From Collinsella sp. (GTDB lineage: Bacteria; Actinomycetota; Coriobacteriia; Coriobacteriales; Coriobacteriaceae), in the NCBI GenBank assembly GCA_014871545.1, contig WGSR01000042.1:1-9765 (forward strand): DNA of 9,765 bases. Reading direction: 5' to 3'. The first letter of the stretch is position 1; each line of letters begins with the position of its first letter. The position numbers and the translations under genes are program-made. The notes below the pieces were generated by a model. It did no database searches, was not told where the DNA came from, and saw nothing but the letters and a program-made list of their open reading frames with translations. Below, in pieces: positions 1 through 7,073 of this stretch.

Positions 1-674
1 TCGGCGGCATTACGTTTTGCAACATGGCGCTCTATACGGGCATCATGGGCGAGTTCGGCGATGAGTCCGAGCAGGGCGCCGTCGGTATCCTGTTCTTTAC
101 GGCCGGCCCCGCCGTCACGATGATCATCCTTGGTGTTTCGGGCCTTGCCAACATCCCTGTCGGTACTATCATCGGCTCCATTTTGCCGCTCGTTATCGGC
201 ATGGTTCTGGGCAACCTGTTCCCGTTTATCAAGAACCTGCTAGTTCCCGGTGCCAACCCTGCGATTGCCGTCATCGGATTTCAGCTTGGCGCGTCCATGA
301 GCCTGTCGAGCTTTATCACTGGTGGTATTTCCGGCATCTTGCTGGGCCTTGTCACGCTGTTTGTCGTCGGTCCCATTACCTTTGCGTTCGAGCGCCTGTG
401 CGGTGGTAACGGCAAGGCTGCCGTGGCTTGTTCCACCATCGCCGGCACGGCTATGACCACGCCGGTTGCTCTCGCCGAGGTCGCGCCGCGCTACGCCGAG
501 TTTGCGCCCACCGCGTACGCCCAGATTGCCACTGCCGTTATCATCACGGCAATCATGGCTCCGATTCTGACCGGCTGGGTCGACAAGAAGTTCTGCCAGG
601 GCAAGGAGGATCTGTCGCCTGCCGGTGTCGAGGCCATCGAGGAGGCCGTCGCGACCGACATCGACGGCGAGTAA
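1..674 (+). CDS. kdgT: 2-keto-3-deoxygluconate permease (KdgT family), 5'-truncated by window edge
   Basis: Inner-membrane symporter that brings 2-keto-3-deoxygluconate, an intermediate of pectin and uronate breakdown, into the cell with protons. The frame is open to the window edge: seven codons (GGITFCN) precede the first ATG at 24, and they match the internal GG..MAL stretch I remember from Escherichia coli KdgT. The true start therefore lies outside the window and roughly 100 residues are missing, if the usual length of about 325 holds. Counting from ATG 24, visible family features are GPAVTMIILGVSG (28-40), the hydrophobic run GSILPLVIGMVLGNL (51-65), GILLGLVTLFVVGP (104-117) and a small-residue helix IAGTAMTTPVALAEVAP (139-155). 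The last 30 residues are an acidic, non-membrane tail. No pectin or uronate enzymes are in view, so the substrate rests on family membership alone. A strong terminator follows 46 bases after the stop. Confidence 0.85.
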   Translation, partial: GGITFCNMALYTGIMGEFGDESEQGAVGILFFTAGPAVTMIILGVSGLANIPVGTIIGSILPLVIGMVLGNLFPFIKNLLVPGANPAIAVIGFQLGASMSLSSFITGGISGILLGLVTLFVVGPITFAFERLCGGNGKAAVACSTIAGTAMTTPVALAEVAPRYAEFAPTAYAQIATAVIITAIMAPILTGWVDKKFCQGKEDLSPAGVEAIEEAVATDIDGE

Positions 675-720
675 CGGCCGTTACCGATAATTGATTCCGG
701 CGTGCAATTCGCGCCGTCCG

Positions 721-768
721 AGCGCCCGAACAGAAACTGTTTTGCAGTGATGTTCGGGCGCTTTGCTA
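721..768 (+). terminator. Intrinsic terminator of the kdgT-like gene
   Basis: AGCGCCCGAACA (721-732) and TGTTCGGGCGCT (751-762) are perfect 12-base reverse complements. Inside the 18-base interval, ACTG and CAGT can extend the pairing around a TTTTG loop. The stem is followed by the short T-containing stretch TTGCTA. Its position 46 bases after the permease stop and about 100 before the next gene fits a factor-independent terminator, although the T-tract is weak. Confidence 0.75.
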
Positions 769-773
769 TGATT

Positions 774-829
774 CCCTTTGCCCCTGCGGAGTAAAGGGGT
801 GTTTATTGCCCTGATTCGAATTGGGCGAT
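774..829 (+). other. Two small leader hairpins ahead of the diguanylate cyclase gene
   Basis: CCCTTT (774-779) pairs with AAAGGG (793-798) across a 13-base loop. ATTGCCC (805-811) pairs with GGGCGAT (823-829), with one G-U wobble, across an 11-base loop. Both lie between the upstream terminator and the GTG start at 864, so they would be in the 5' leader if transcription begins near 770. Neither has a T-tract. I do not see the conserved segments of a c-di-GMP riboswitch. They may be chance pairings, a leader structure or an operator; no convincing -35/-10 pair was found. Confidence 0.25.
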
Positions 830-863
830 TCTGACCATTCGGATATTGAAGGGATGGCGTCTA

Positions 864-2006
864 GTGGTTAAGGCACTCAAGATTGAGATATTCCTGCTAT
901 GCATGATTGTTCTTATCGGGCTTGCCGCGCGAAGTCGTCGCTCCTTGTTCTCGAGCACCCTGCAGCTATTGTTCAGCATGCTTGGCTACACCTCTGCCGC
1001 GTACATATTATTCGATATGATCTGGACGCTTTCGGATGGTGCGGACGGCACGTTGGGTATTGCTGCCAACTGGATTTCCAACGCGGTTTCGTTTTCGCTC
1101 TTTGCCATCGCGTGTCTCATTTGGTTTATCTATTCCGAGACGATGCAGGGCTCTCGCCTTGTGACCTCGCGCTATAGGGTGGTGCTTGTAACGTTGCCTA
1201 CGGCTCTGGTGGTCGTGCTGGCTTTTACCAGTTACTGGACGCACGCCCTGTTCTATATCGATTCGCAGAGCGTGTATCGTCGCGGCTTTGCCTATATGAT
1301 CCAGCCCATTGTCAGCTACTGTTACGTTATACATACGTCCCTGCATGCGTTTGTGCAATCTCGCAGGGTCGAGAGCCTGCAGACGAAGGCTATCTATCGA
1401 ACCTTGGCATTTTTCGCCATTCCGGCCCTGGTGGGCGGTACCTTTCAGATCGTATACTCGGTGCCTGGCCTTTGTGTCGGCATAATGATTAGCATGTTGC
1501 TGCTCTATATCATCTGCCAGGAGCAGCTCATCTCGACCGACCCGTTGACTGGCCTCAACAATCGCAACCGTTTTGAGACCTATATGCTGTCGCTCTTCTC
1601 AAATGTTGGTCATACGGACGATGTGTATCTTCTCATGATGGACGCTGACGGCTTTAAGCAGATTAACGATCGCTATGGACATGTGGAGGGTGACCATGCT
1701 CTTCAGGTTATATCCGCTGCACTCAAAGAGGTCTGCTCGGCGTCTGGTGGCTTTATCGCACGCTACGGTGGCGATGAGTTCGTGGTGCTCCAAAAGGCAG
1801 TGGCGGAACAGGATATCATGCATCTGTGCGCGACAATCAACGACGAGCTCGCGTGCGCCGAGGTGCCGTATGCATTGCGGATGTCCATCGGTTACGCGCG
1901 GGTCGGCGATAGTGTTGATACCTGGCAAGACTTACTTCGCGCTGCCGATGCGGAGCTCTACCGCGTCAAGGCCGAGAAAAAGAAAGCCGGCGTTCAGATA
2001 CGCTAG
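864..2006 (+). CDS. Membrane-anchored GGDEF diguanylate cyclase
   Basis: Predicted to condense two GTP into the second messenger cyclic di-GMP at the inner membrane. The start was set at GTG 864 because AGGGA (850-854) lies nine bases upstream; the alternative TTG at 846 would add six residues and has no ribosome site. From GTG, the 380-residue protein has about seven hydrophobic segments (about 5-22, 34-55, 69-90, 104-124, 144-164, 178-199 and 203-220), an integral membrane sensor that I cannot assign to a named family. The GGDEF domain follows: DPLTGLNNR (226-234), the metal-site segment DADGF (260-264) with INDRYGH after it, and an intact RYGGDEF with GGDEF at 302-306, so catalysis is expected. 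The inhibitory RxxD site five residues before GGDEF is absent (ASGG there), so classical product inhibition is not expected. Sampled 60-base stretches are 47-55% GC, against about 63% in one stretch of purL. No EAL or HD-GYP partner gene is in view. Confidence 0.88.
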   Translation: MVKALKIEIFLLCMIVLIGLAARSRRSLFSSTLQLLFSMLGYTSAAYILFDMIWTLSDGADGTLGIAANWISNAVSFSLFAIACLIWFIYSETMQGSRLVTSRYRVVLVTLPTALVVVLAFTSYWTHALFYIDSQSVYRRGFAYMIQPIVSYCYVIHTSLHAFVQSRRVESLQTKAIYRTLAFFAIPALVGGTFQIVYSVPGLCVGIMISMLLLYIICQEQLISTDPLTGLNNRNRFETYMLSLFSNVGHTDDVYLLMMDADGFKQINDRYGHVEGDHALQVISAALKEVCSASGGFIARYGGDEFVVLQKAVAEQDIMHLCATINDELACAEVPYALRMSIGYARVGDSVDTWQDLLRAADAELYRVKAEKKKAGVQIR

Positions 2007-2015
2007 GAAAAGGGG

Positions 2016-2031
2016 CGCACGCTTGCGTGCG
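2016..2031 (-). terminator. Possible terminator hairpin downstream of the EamA gene
   Basis: CGCACG and CGTGCG form a perfect 6-base stem around CTTG. Read on the minus strand it is followed by CCCCTTTTCC, so it could end transcripts of the convergent EamA gene whose stop is 75 bases upstream. On the plus strand no T-tract follows, so it is less likely to serve the diguanylate cyclase gene. It is short and weak. Confidence 0.35.
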
Positions 2032-2086
2032 TGGCGGCCCTCAGCTCATCGATGTATTCCATTAAGCTAAAGTGTGCAAACGCCCT

Positions 2087-2120
2087 CCCTAAAAAGGTGA
2101 GCTCGCTAGGCTTTTTTGGG
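2087..2120. terminator. A/T-flanked hairpin overlapping the end of the EamA gene, possible bidirectional terminator
   Basis: CCCTAAAAAG (2087-2096) and CTTTTTTGGG (2111-2120) are complementary except for one T-T mismatch, with a 14-base loop that contains the EamA stop codon. The arms supply a T-run in either direction. It could therefore help end both the diguanylate cyclase transcript (+) and the EamA transcript (-). The stem is mostly A-U, so its stability is modest. Confidence 0.35.
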
Positions 2121-3041
2121 TTTGTTGACGATGATGATGCCGCCGCAGACCAACAGCAGGGCAACGATGACGGTAACGGGGCTCGTGCCAGCGCCCTCGC
2201 CGAGCAGCAGCGCACTCAGCACCACACCAAAGACGGGGTTCATAAACCCAAAGACCGAGACGCGGCTGACGGGGTTGACGGCAAGCAGGCGCGACCACAG
2301 CGAGTACGCGACGGCGGAAATGAGTGCCATATAAATGATGAGCGCGATGGCGGGGGCGATTTCGGTGGGGGACAACGTGCCGCCCATCAAAAATCCGATG
2401 GCGGTAAGGACCACGCCACCGACTAAAAACTGCCACCCGGCAAGCAAGACGCCGTCGTGCTCGCGCGAGAAGATGCCGATCAGGCAGGTCGATAGGGCGC
2501 CTGCAACAGTGGAAGCCAAGATAAAGCCCTCGCCGTCGAGCGTAAAGCCAAAGGTGCCGTCCGCGCCCGAAAGGTTGACGAGCGCGACGCCGGCAAAGCC
2601 CAGCGCACAGCCAAGCACCTTGGCCGTATTGAGCTTCTCGGTGTGAAATGCCAGGGCGGCAAAGAGGATTGCGAGGAAGTTGGCGCTGGCCTCGATGATG
2701 GAGCTCGACATGGCGCTGGCGCGCGAGAGGCCCAGATAGAAAAAGAAGTACTGCCCGATAGTCTGGAAGAGCGACAAGACAAAGATGGGCTTGATGTCGC
2801 GCGCTTGCGGTATGAGGGGGCGGCGTTGGGCCGCGCTCATCCCAACGATAACCAGGGCGCCGGCAAGCGTAAAGCGTAAACCTGCAAAGAGCAGCTGCGA
2901 AGCGCTATCGTGCGCTGGGATGCCAAAGAGCGCGTAGCCGATCTTGATGCAGGGAAAGGCCGATCCCCAGAGTGCACAGCAAACAAGACAGTCCAGGATG
3001 AGTCCGGGCAGGGTGGCGAGATACGGCTTGCGGCTTTCCAT
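2106..3041 (-). CDS. EamA/DMT-family transporter (drug/metabolite exporter type)
   Basis: Integral membrane carrier of the drug/metabolite transporter superfamily. Members export amino acids, purines, sugars or other metabolites, and the substrate here cannot be told from sequence. The 311-residue protein has the usual EamA length and two-repeat layout of about ten membrane segments. Repeat 1 spans about 13-156 and includes ALWGSAFPCIK (23-33), the YLGLSRASA..SSIIEASAN stretch (102-121) and GCALGFAGVALVNL (144-157). Repeat 2 spans about 171-304 and includes YSLWSRLLA (246-254), the signature-like MNPVFGVVLSALLLGE (267-282) and a last helix ending GGIIIVN (300-306). The tail NKPKKA is basic, as expected at the cytoplasmic face. 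ATG 3041 is preceded by AGGAGAAGGA at good spacing. It lies only 28 bases past the A-run end of the purL terminator, in the same direction, so it either has a very tight promoter or depends on read-through. Confidence 0.87.
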   Translation of the reverse strand: MESRKPYLATLPGLILDCLVCCALWGSAFPCIKIGYALFGIPAHDSASQLLFAGLRFTLAGALVIVGMSAAQRRPLIPQARDIKPIFVLSLFQTIGQYFFFYLGLSRASAMSSSIIEASANFLAILFAALAFHTEKLNTAKVLGCALGFAGVALVNLSGADGTFGFTLDGEGFILASTVAGALSTCLIGIFSREHDGVLLAGWQFLVGGVVLTAIGFLMGGTLSPTEIAPAIALIIYMALISAVAYSLWSRLLAVNPVSRVSVFGFMNPVFGVVLSALLLGEGAGTSPVTVIVALLLVCGGIIIVNKPKKA

Positions 3042-3068
3042 GATGTCCTTCTCCTATACGCGCAAAGC

Positions 3069-3105
3069 AAAAAAGAACCCGCCACCGGGGGTGCCGGTGG
3101 CGGGT
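3069..3105 (-). terminator. Strong intrinsic terminator of purL
   Basis: On the plus strand ACCCGCCACCGG (3077-3088) and CCGGTGGCGGGT (3094-3105) form a perfect 12-base GC-rich stem with a 5-base loop. Read on the minus strand, the stem is followed directly by TTCTTTTTTGC. This is a classical factor-independent terminator 38 bases after the purL stop. Because it also lies just ahead of the EamA start in the same direction, read-through could couple the two genes. Confidence 0.9.
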
Positions 3106-3142
3106 GTTGTTACCCGAGGGGATTGTACCCGATGGGAAAGGT

Positions 3143-6100
3143 TTAAGCGAAGTAGGCCACGCCGCTCTCAAAGATCGGCATGAACTTATCGCCGGGGACA
3201 TGCTCGGGCACGTTGCGGTACAGGCTGTCGCCGCGACGCTCGGCATGGCCCATCTTGCCCAGGACGCGGCCGTCGGGGCTCGTGATGCCCTCGATGGCGA
3301 GTGCGGAGCCGTTGGGGTTGACGGAAAGGTCCATGCTGGGCTTGCCGTCCTCGCCCACGTACTGCGTGGCGACCTGGCCGTTGGCGATCAGCTGGGCGAG
3401 CACTTCGTCGTTGGCGACAAAGCGGCCCTCGCCGTGGCTGATGGCGACGGTGTAGGGGTCGTCCAGGCTGCACTGCGACAGCCACGGGGACAGGTTGGAC
3501 GAGATACGGGTGCGCACCAGACGGCTCTGATGGCGACCGATGGTGTTGAACGTAAGCGTGGGCGCATCAGGCGTGGCGTCGACGATGTCGCCGTAGGGCA
3601 CCAGACCGAGCTTGATCAGGGCCTGGAAGCCGTTGCAGATGCCCAGCATCAGGCCGTCGCGGGCCTTGAGCAGGTCGCGGACTGCCTCGGTGACCTCGGG
3701 AGCGCGGAAGAACGCCGTGATGAACTTGGCGGAGCCATCGGGCTCGTCGCCGCCCGAGAAGCCGCCGGGGATCATGACGATCTGGCTTGCACGGATGCGG
3801 CGGGCAAGCTCGTGGGTGCTCTCGGCGACGGCCTCGGGCGTGAGGTTGTTGATCACGAAGGTGTCGGCCTCGGCGCCGGCGGCGCGGAAAGCGCGGGCGC
3901 TATCGTACTCGCAGTTGTTGCCGGGGAACACGGGGATTACCACGCGCGGGCGGGCGATCTTGGCGCCGCCGTACACGTGGATATCCTTGGCACGGAAGTC
4001 GATGGTCTCGACCTCGGCGGACTCGCCGGCGCTGCGGTAGGCAAAGACGCCCTCGATGCCGCTCTCCCAGGCTTCCTGGAGCTCGGAGAGCTCGATGACT
4101 TCGGAGCCGGTGTCGATGACATAGCCCTCGACGGTGGTGCCCAGGGGCTCGACGACAACGCCGTTGGCGACCTCGGGCAGCTCGGCATCCTCGGCGAGCT
4201 CGACGATAAAGCTGCCGTAGAGCGGGGTGAAGAGGCTCTCCACGTCCACGTCCTCGGCAAGCTCGATACCGATCTGGTTGCCGACACACATCTTAAAGAG
4301 GCTCTCAGCGCCGCAGCCGTAGCCGGGCGTGGAGACGGCCAGGGCGTCGCCGGCGGCGGTGAGCGCCTCGACGGCGTCAAATGCGGCGAGCAGCTGCTGG
4401 GCATCGGGACGGTAGTCCTGGCCATAGGTGGCGGGGGCGATGCGGACGACGCGGTGCGTGAGGCCCTTGAACTCGGGGGAGACGGCGCGGGCCGCCTTGC
4501 CCACGGCGACAGCGAAGCTGATCAGGGTCGGCGGAACGTTGAGCTCGCCGGCCTCGTCCTCAAACGAACCGCTCATAGAGTCCTTGCCGCCGATGGCACC
4601 GGTACCCAGGTCGACCTGGGCCATAAGGGCACCCAAGACGGCTGCCATGGGCTTGCCCCAACGCTCGGCCTCGGTGCGCAGGCGCTCAAAGTATTCCTGG
4701 AAGGAGAGATAGGCGCGCTTGTGCTCAAAGCCGGCGGCAACGAGCTTGGCGATGGACTCGACCACGGACAGGTAGGCGCCGGCAAACTGGTCGGCTTCCA
4801 TCAGGTAGGGGTTGAAGCCCCATGCCATGGCGCTTGCCGTGGTGGTCTCGCCGTCTACGGGGAACTTGGCGACCATGGCCGAGCTCGGGGTGAGCTGCGT
4901 CTTGCCGCCAAAAGGCATAAGCACGGTTGCGGCACCGATGGTGGAGTCGAAGCGCTCGGAAAGGCCCTTGTTGGAGGCAACGTTGAGGTCGGTGACAAGC
5001 GAGGTCATGCGCTCGGCAAGCGTGGTGCCGGCCCAGCTGGGCTGCCACACGCTGCGGGCGCACACGTGGGCGACCTGGTGCTTGGGCGCGCCGTTGGAGT
5101 TGAGGAACTCGCGGGATAGGTCGACGATGGCGACACCGTTCCAAGCCATGCGCATGCGCGGCTCGGCGGTAACCTCGGCGATAACGGTCGCCTCCAGGTT
5201 CTCCTCGGCGGCGTAGCCCATGAACTCCTCGACGTCACCGTCGGCGACGGCGCAAGCCATGCGCTCCTGGGACTCGGAAATGGCGAGCTCGGTGCCATCC
5301 AGGCCGTCGTACTTCTTGGTCACGGTGTCAAGGTCGACATACAGGCCGTCGGCAAGCTCACCCACGGCGACCGAGACGCCGCCGGCGCCAAAGTCGTTGC
5401 AGCGCTTGATCAGACGGCAGGCGTCGCCGCGGCGGAACAGACGCTGCAGCTTCCGCTCGACCGGGGCGTTGCCCTTCTGGACCTCGGCACCCGAGGTCTC
5501 GATGGACTCGGTGTTCTGGGTCTTTGAGGAGCCGGTAGCGCCACCGATGCCGTCACGGCCGGTGCGGCCGCCCAGCAGGATGATCTTGTCGGTGGGGGCG
5601 GGGCACTCGCGACGAACGTGGTTTGCCGGGGTGGCGCCCACGACGGCGCCAACTTCCATGCGCTTGGCCACGTAACCGGGGTGATAGAGTTCATTAACCT
5701 GACCGGTGGCAAGGCCGATCTGGTTGCCGTAGCTGGAGTAGCCGGCGGCAGCGGTGGTCACGAGCTTGCGCTGCGGCAGCTTGCCCTCGAGCGTCTCGGA
5801 AACCGGGACGGTGGGGTCGCCGGCGCCGGTGACGCGCATGGCCTGGTACACATAGCTGCGGCCCGAGAGCGGGTCGCGGATAGCGCCGCCCACGCAGGTG
5901 GCGGCACCGCCGAAGGGCTCGATCTCGGTCGGGTGGTTGTGGGTCTCGTTCTTAAACAGGAACAGCCAGTCCTGGTCCTCGCCGTCGACATCGACCTTCA
6001 CCTTGACGGTGCAGGCGTTGATCTCCTCGGACTCATCGACATCGGTCATGATGCCGGTCTTCTTAAGATACTTGGCGCCGATGGTGCCCATGTCCATGAG

Positions 6101-6889
6101 GCAGACGGGCTTGGCGTCGCGGCCGAGTTCGTGGCGCATCTCCATGTAGCGGTCGAAGGCTTGCTGCACCACGGCGTCGTCGATCGTCACGTCGTCCAGG
6201 ACGGTGCCGAAGGTGGTGTGGCGGCAGTGATCGGACCAGTAGGTGTCGATCACGCGGATCTCGGTGATGGTGGGGTCGCGGTCCTCATCGCGGAAGTACT
6301 GCTGGCAGAAGGCGATGTCCGCCTCGTCCATGGCAAGGCCGCGATCGGCGATAAAGGCGGCAAGGCCGGCCTCGTCGAGCTCGCGGAAGCCGTCGAGCAC
6401 CTCGACGGGCTGGGGCTCGGGGGTCTCCATGTACAGCGTCTCGGGCAGGTCGAGCGAGGCGATGCGCGCCTCGACGGGGTTCACCACGTAGTGCTTGATG
6501 GCCTCGATGGCGGCCTCGTCCAGAGCGCCCGAGATGATATAGACCTTGGCGGAGCGCACGGCGGGGCGCTCGCCCTGGCTGATGAGCTGCACGCACTCGC
6601 TGGCGGAGTCGGCGCGCTGGTCAAACTGGCCAGGCAGGAATTCGACGGCAAAGACGGCGCCATCGCTTGCGGGGAGCTCGTCGTAGGTCACATCGACCTG
6701 GGGCTCGCTAAAGACGGTCGGCACGCAGGAGCGGAAAAGCTCCTCGTCGATGCCCTCGACGTCGTAGCGGTTGATGATCCTCAGGGCCTCGATGCCCTTG
6801 ATGCCGAGAATTTCGGTCAGCTCGCCCTTGAGCTGCTGAGCCTCGACGTCGAACCCGGGTTTCTTCTCCACGTAGATACGAGAGACCAT
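3143..6889 (-). CDS. purL: Phosphoribosylformylglycinamidine synthase, large single-chain type
   Basis: Fourth step of de novo purine synthesis: formylglycinamide ribonucleotide, glutamine and ATP give formylglycinamidine ribonucleotide, in the cytosol. At 1248 residues it carries all three activities that other bacteria split into PurS, PurL and PurQ. Residues 1-140 are the PurS-like part. The synthase core has SDHCRHTTF (219-227), NETHNHPTEIEPFGGA (314-329), GGRTGRDGIGGATGSS (440-455), NDFGAGG (498-504) and GGKDSMSGSF (767-776). The C-terminal glutaminase begins near 982 with VVIPVFPGNNCEYDSARA, has the oxyanion-side segment IPGGFSGGDE (1040-1049) and nucleophile Cys1085 in GICNGFQ; SHGEGRF (1151-1157) and MGHAERR (1213-1219) follow, the latter supplying His1215 and Glu1217. 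The triad and frame are intact. ATG 6889 was chosen because GGAAGG stands nine bases upstream and VSRIYVEKKPGFD is the family-like beginning; an open frame continues to GTG 6997 but does not look coding. No other pur gene adjoins. The layout matches the clostridial-type fused family as I recall it. Confidence 0.96.
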   Translation of the reverse strand: MVSRIYVEKKPGFDVEAQQLKGELTEILGIKGIEALRIINRYDVEGIDEELFRSCVPTVFSEPQVDVTYDELPASDGAVFAVEFLPGQFDQRADSASECVQLISQGERPAVRSAKVYIISGALDEAAIEAIKHYVVNPVEARIASLDLPETLYMETPEPQPVEVLDGFRELDEAGLAAFIADRGLAMDEADIAFCQQYFRDEDRDPTITEIRVIDTYWSDHCRHTTFGTVLDDVTIDDAVVQQAFDRYMEMRHELGRDAKPVCLMDMGTIGAKYLKKTGIMTDVDESEEINACTVKVKVDVDGEDQDWLFLFKNETHNHPTEIEPFGGAATCVGGAIRDPLSGRSYVYQAMRVTGAGDPTVPVSETLEGKLPQRKLVTTAAAGYSSYGNQIGLATGQVNELYHPGYVAKRMEVGAVVGATPANHVRRECPAPTDKIILLGGRTGRDGIGGATGSSKTQNTESIETSGAEVQKGNAPVERKLQRLFRRGDACRLIKRCNDFGAGGVSVAVGELADGLYVDLDTVTKKYDGLDGTELAISESQERMACAVADGDVEEFMGYAAEENLEATVIAEVTAEPRMRMAWNGVAIVDLSREFLNSNGAPKHQVAHVCARSVWQPSWAGTTLAERMTSLVTDLNVASNKGLSERFDSTIGAATVLMPFGGKTQLTPSSAMVAKFPVDGETTTASAMAWGFNPYLMEADQFAGAYLSVVESIAKLVAAGFEHKRAYLSFQEYFERLRTEAERWGKPMAAVLGALMAQVDLGTGAIGGKDSMSGSFEDEAGELNVPPTLISFAVAVGKAARAVSPEFKGLTHRVVRIAPATYGQDYRPDAQQLLAAFDAVEALTAAGDALAVSTPGYGCGAESLFKMCVGNQIGIELAEDVDVESLFTPLYGSFIVELAEDAELPEVANGVVVEPLGTTVEGYVIDTGSEVIELSELQEAWESGIEGVFAYRSAGESAEVETIDFRAKDIHVYGGAKIARPRVVIPVFPGNNCEYDSARAFRAAGAEADTFVINNLTPEAVAESTHELARRIRASQIVMIPGGFSGGDEPDGSAKFITAFFRAPEVTEAVRDLLKARDGLMLGICNGFQALIKLGLVPYGDIVDATPDAPTLTFNTIGRHQSRLVRTRISSNLSPWLSQCSLDDPYTVAISHGEGRFVANDEVLAQLIANGQVATQYVGEDGKPSMDLSVNPNGSALAIEGITSPDGRVLGKMGHAERRGDSLYRNVPEHVPGDKFMPIFESGVAYFA

Positions 6890-7073
6890 TGGTTCCTGCC
6901 TTCCTGATCGGTTGGGCGTACGGTACGGTATGTGGCAGCGGTCGGTTTGCGGGGTCTGCCCTGCGGTCGCCTTGAGCCACATGTTTGTAAACCTCACTAT
7001 GATACGACAGCTCGCGGCGCGTTGAGGACGGCGAGGGTGCTACAGTGAAGCGCAAACAAGAGAAAGGCATCAC
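6890..7073. promoter_or_regulatory. Divergent promoter region of purL (-) and the antiporter gene (+)
   Basis: This is the only space between two divergent genes, so both promoters should lie here. The AT-rich island 6983-7004 contains TATGAT on the plus strand (6998-7003) and TATCAT on the minus strand (7004-6999), each five of six to the -10 consensus but without a good -35. On the plus strand an extended -10 of the form TGCTACAGT lies at 7038-7046, 28 bases before ATG 7074, whose ribosome site is GAGAAAGG. GTTTGTAAAC (6983-6992) is a near-palindrome that could be an operator. The purL leader would be roughly 100 bases and can pair GGCAG with CTGCC on the minus strand. No purine riboswitch or PurR box of a known kind was recognised. 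Confidence 0.35.

Noticed and set aside
846..863. TTG start at 846 for the diguanylate cyclase
   Set aside because: No ribosome binding site lies before it, while GTG 864 has AGGGA at nine bases.
2007..2105. RNA gene between the diguanylate cyclase and EamA genes
   Set aside because: Only short hairpins were found; no cloverleaf or other known RNA fold could be built.
3104..5119. 671-codon open frame on the + strand
   Set aside because: It lies antisense to purL, is Gly/Ala/Asp/Leu-rich low-complexity translation with no family motif, and follows from the GC-biased third positions of purL. purL is intact with all active-site motifs.
5618..6907. 429-codon open frame on the + strand
   Set aside because: Also antisense to purL, with the same repetitive Gly/Leu/Val/Asp composition and no recognisable domain.
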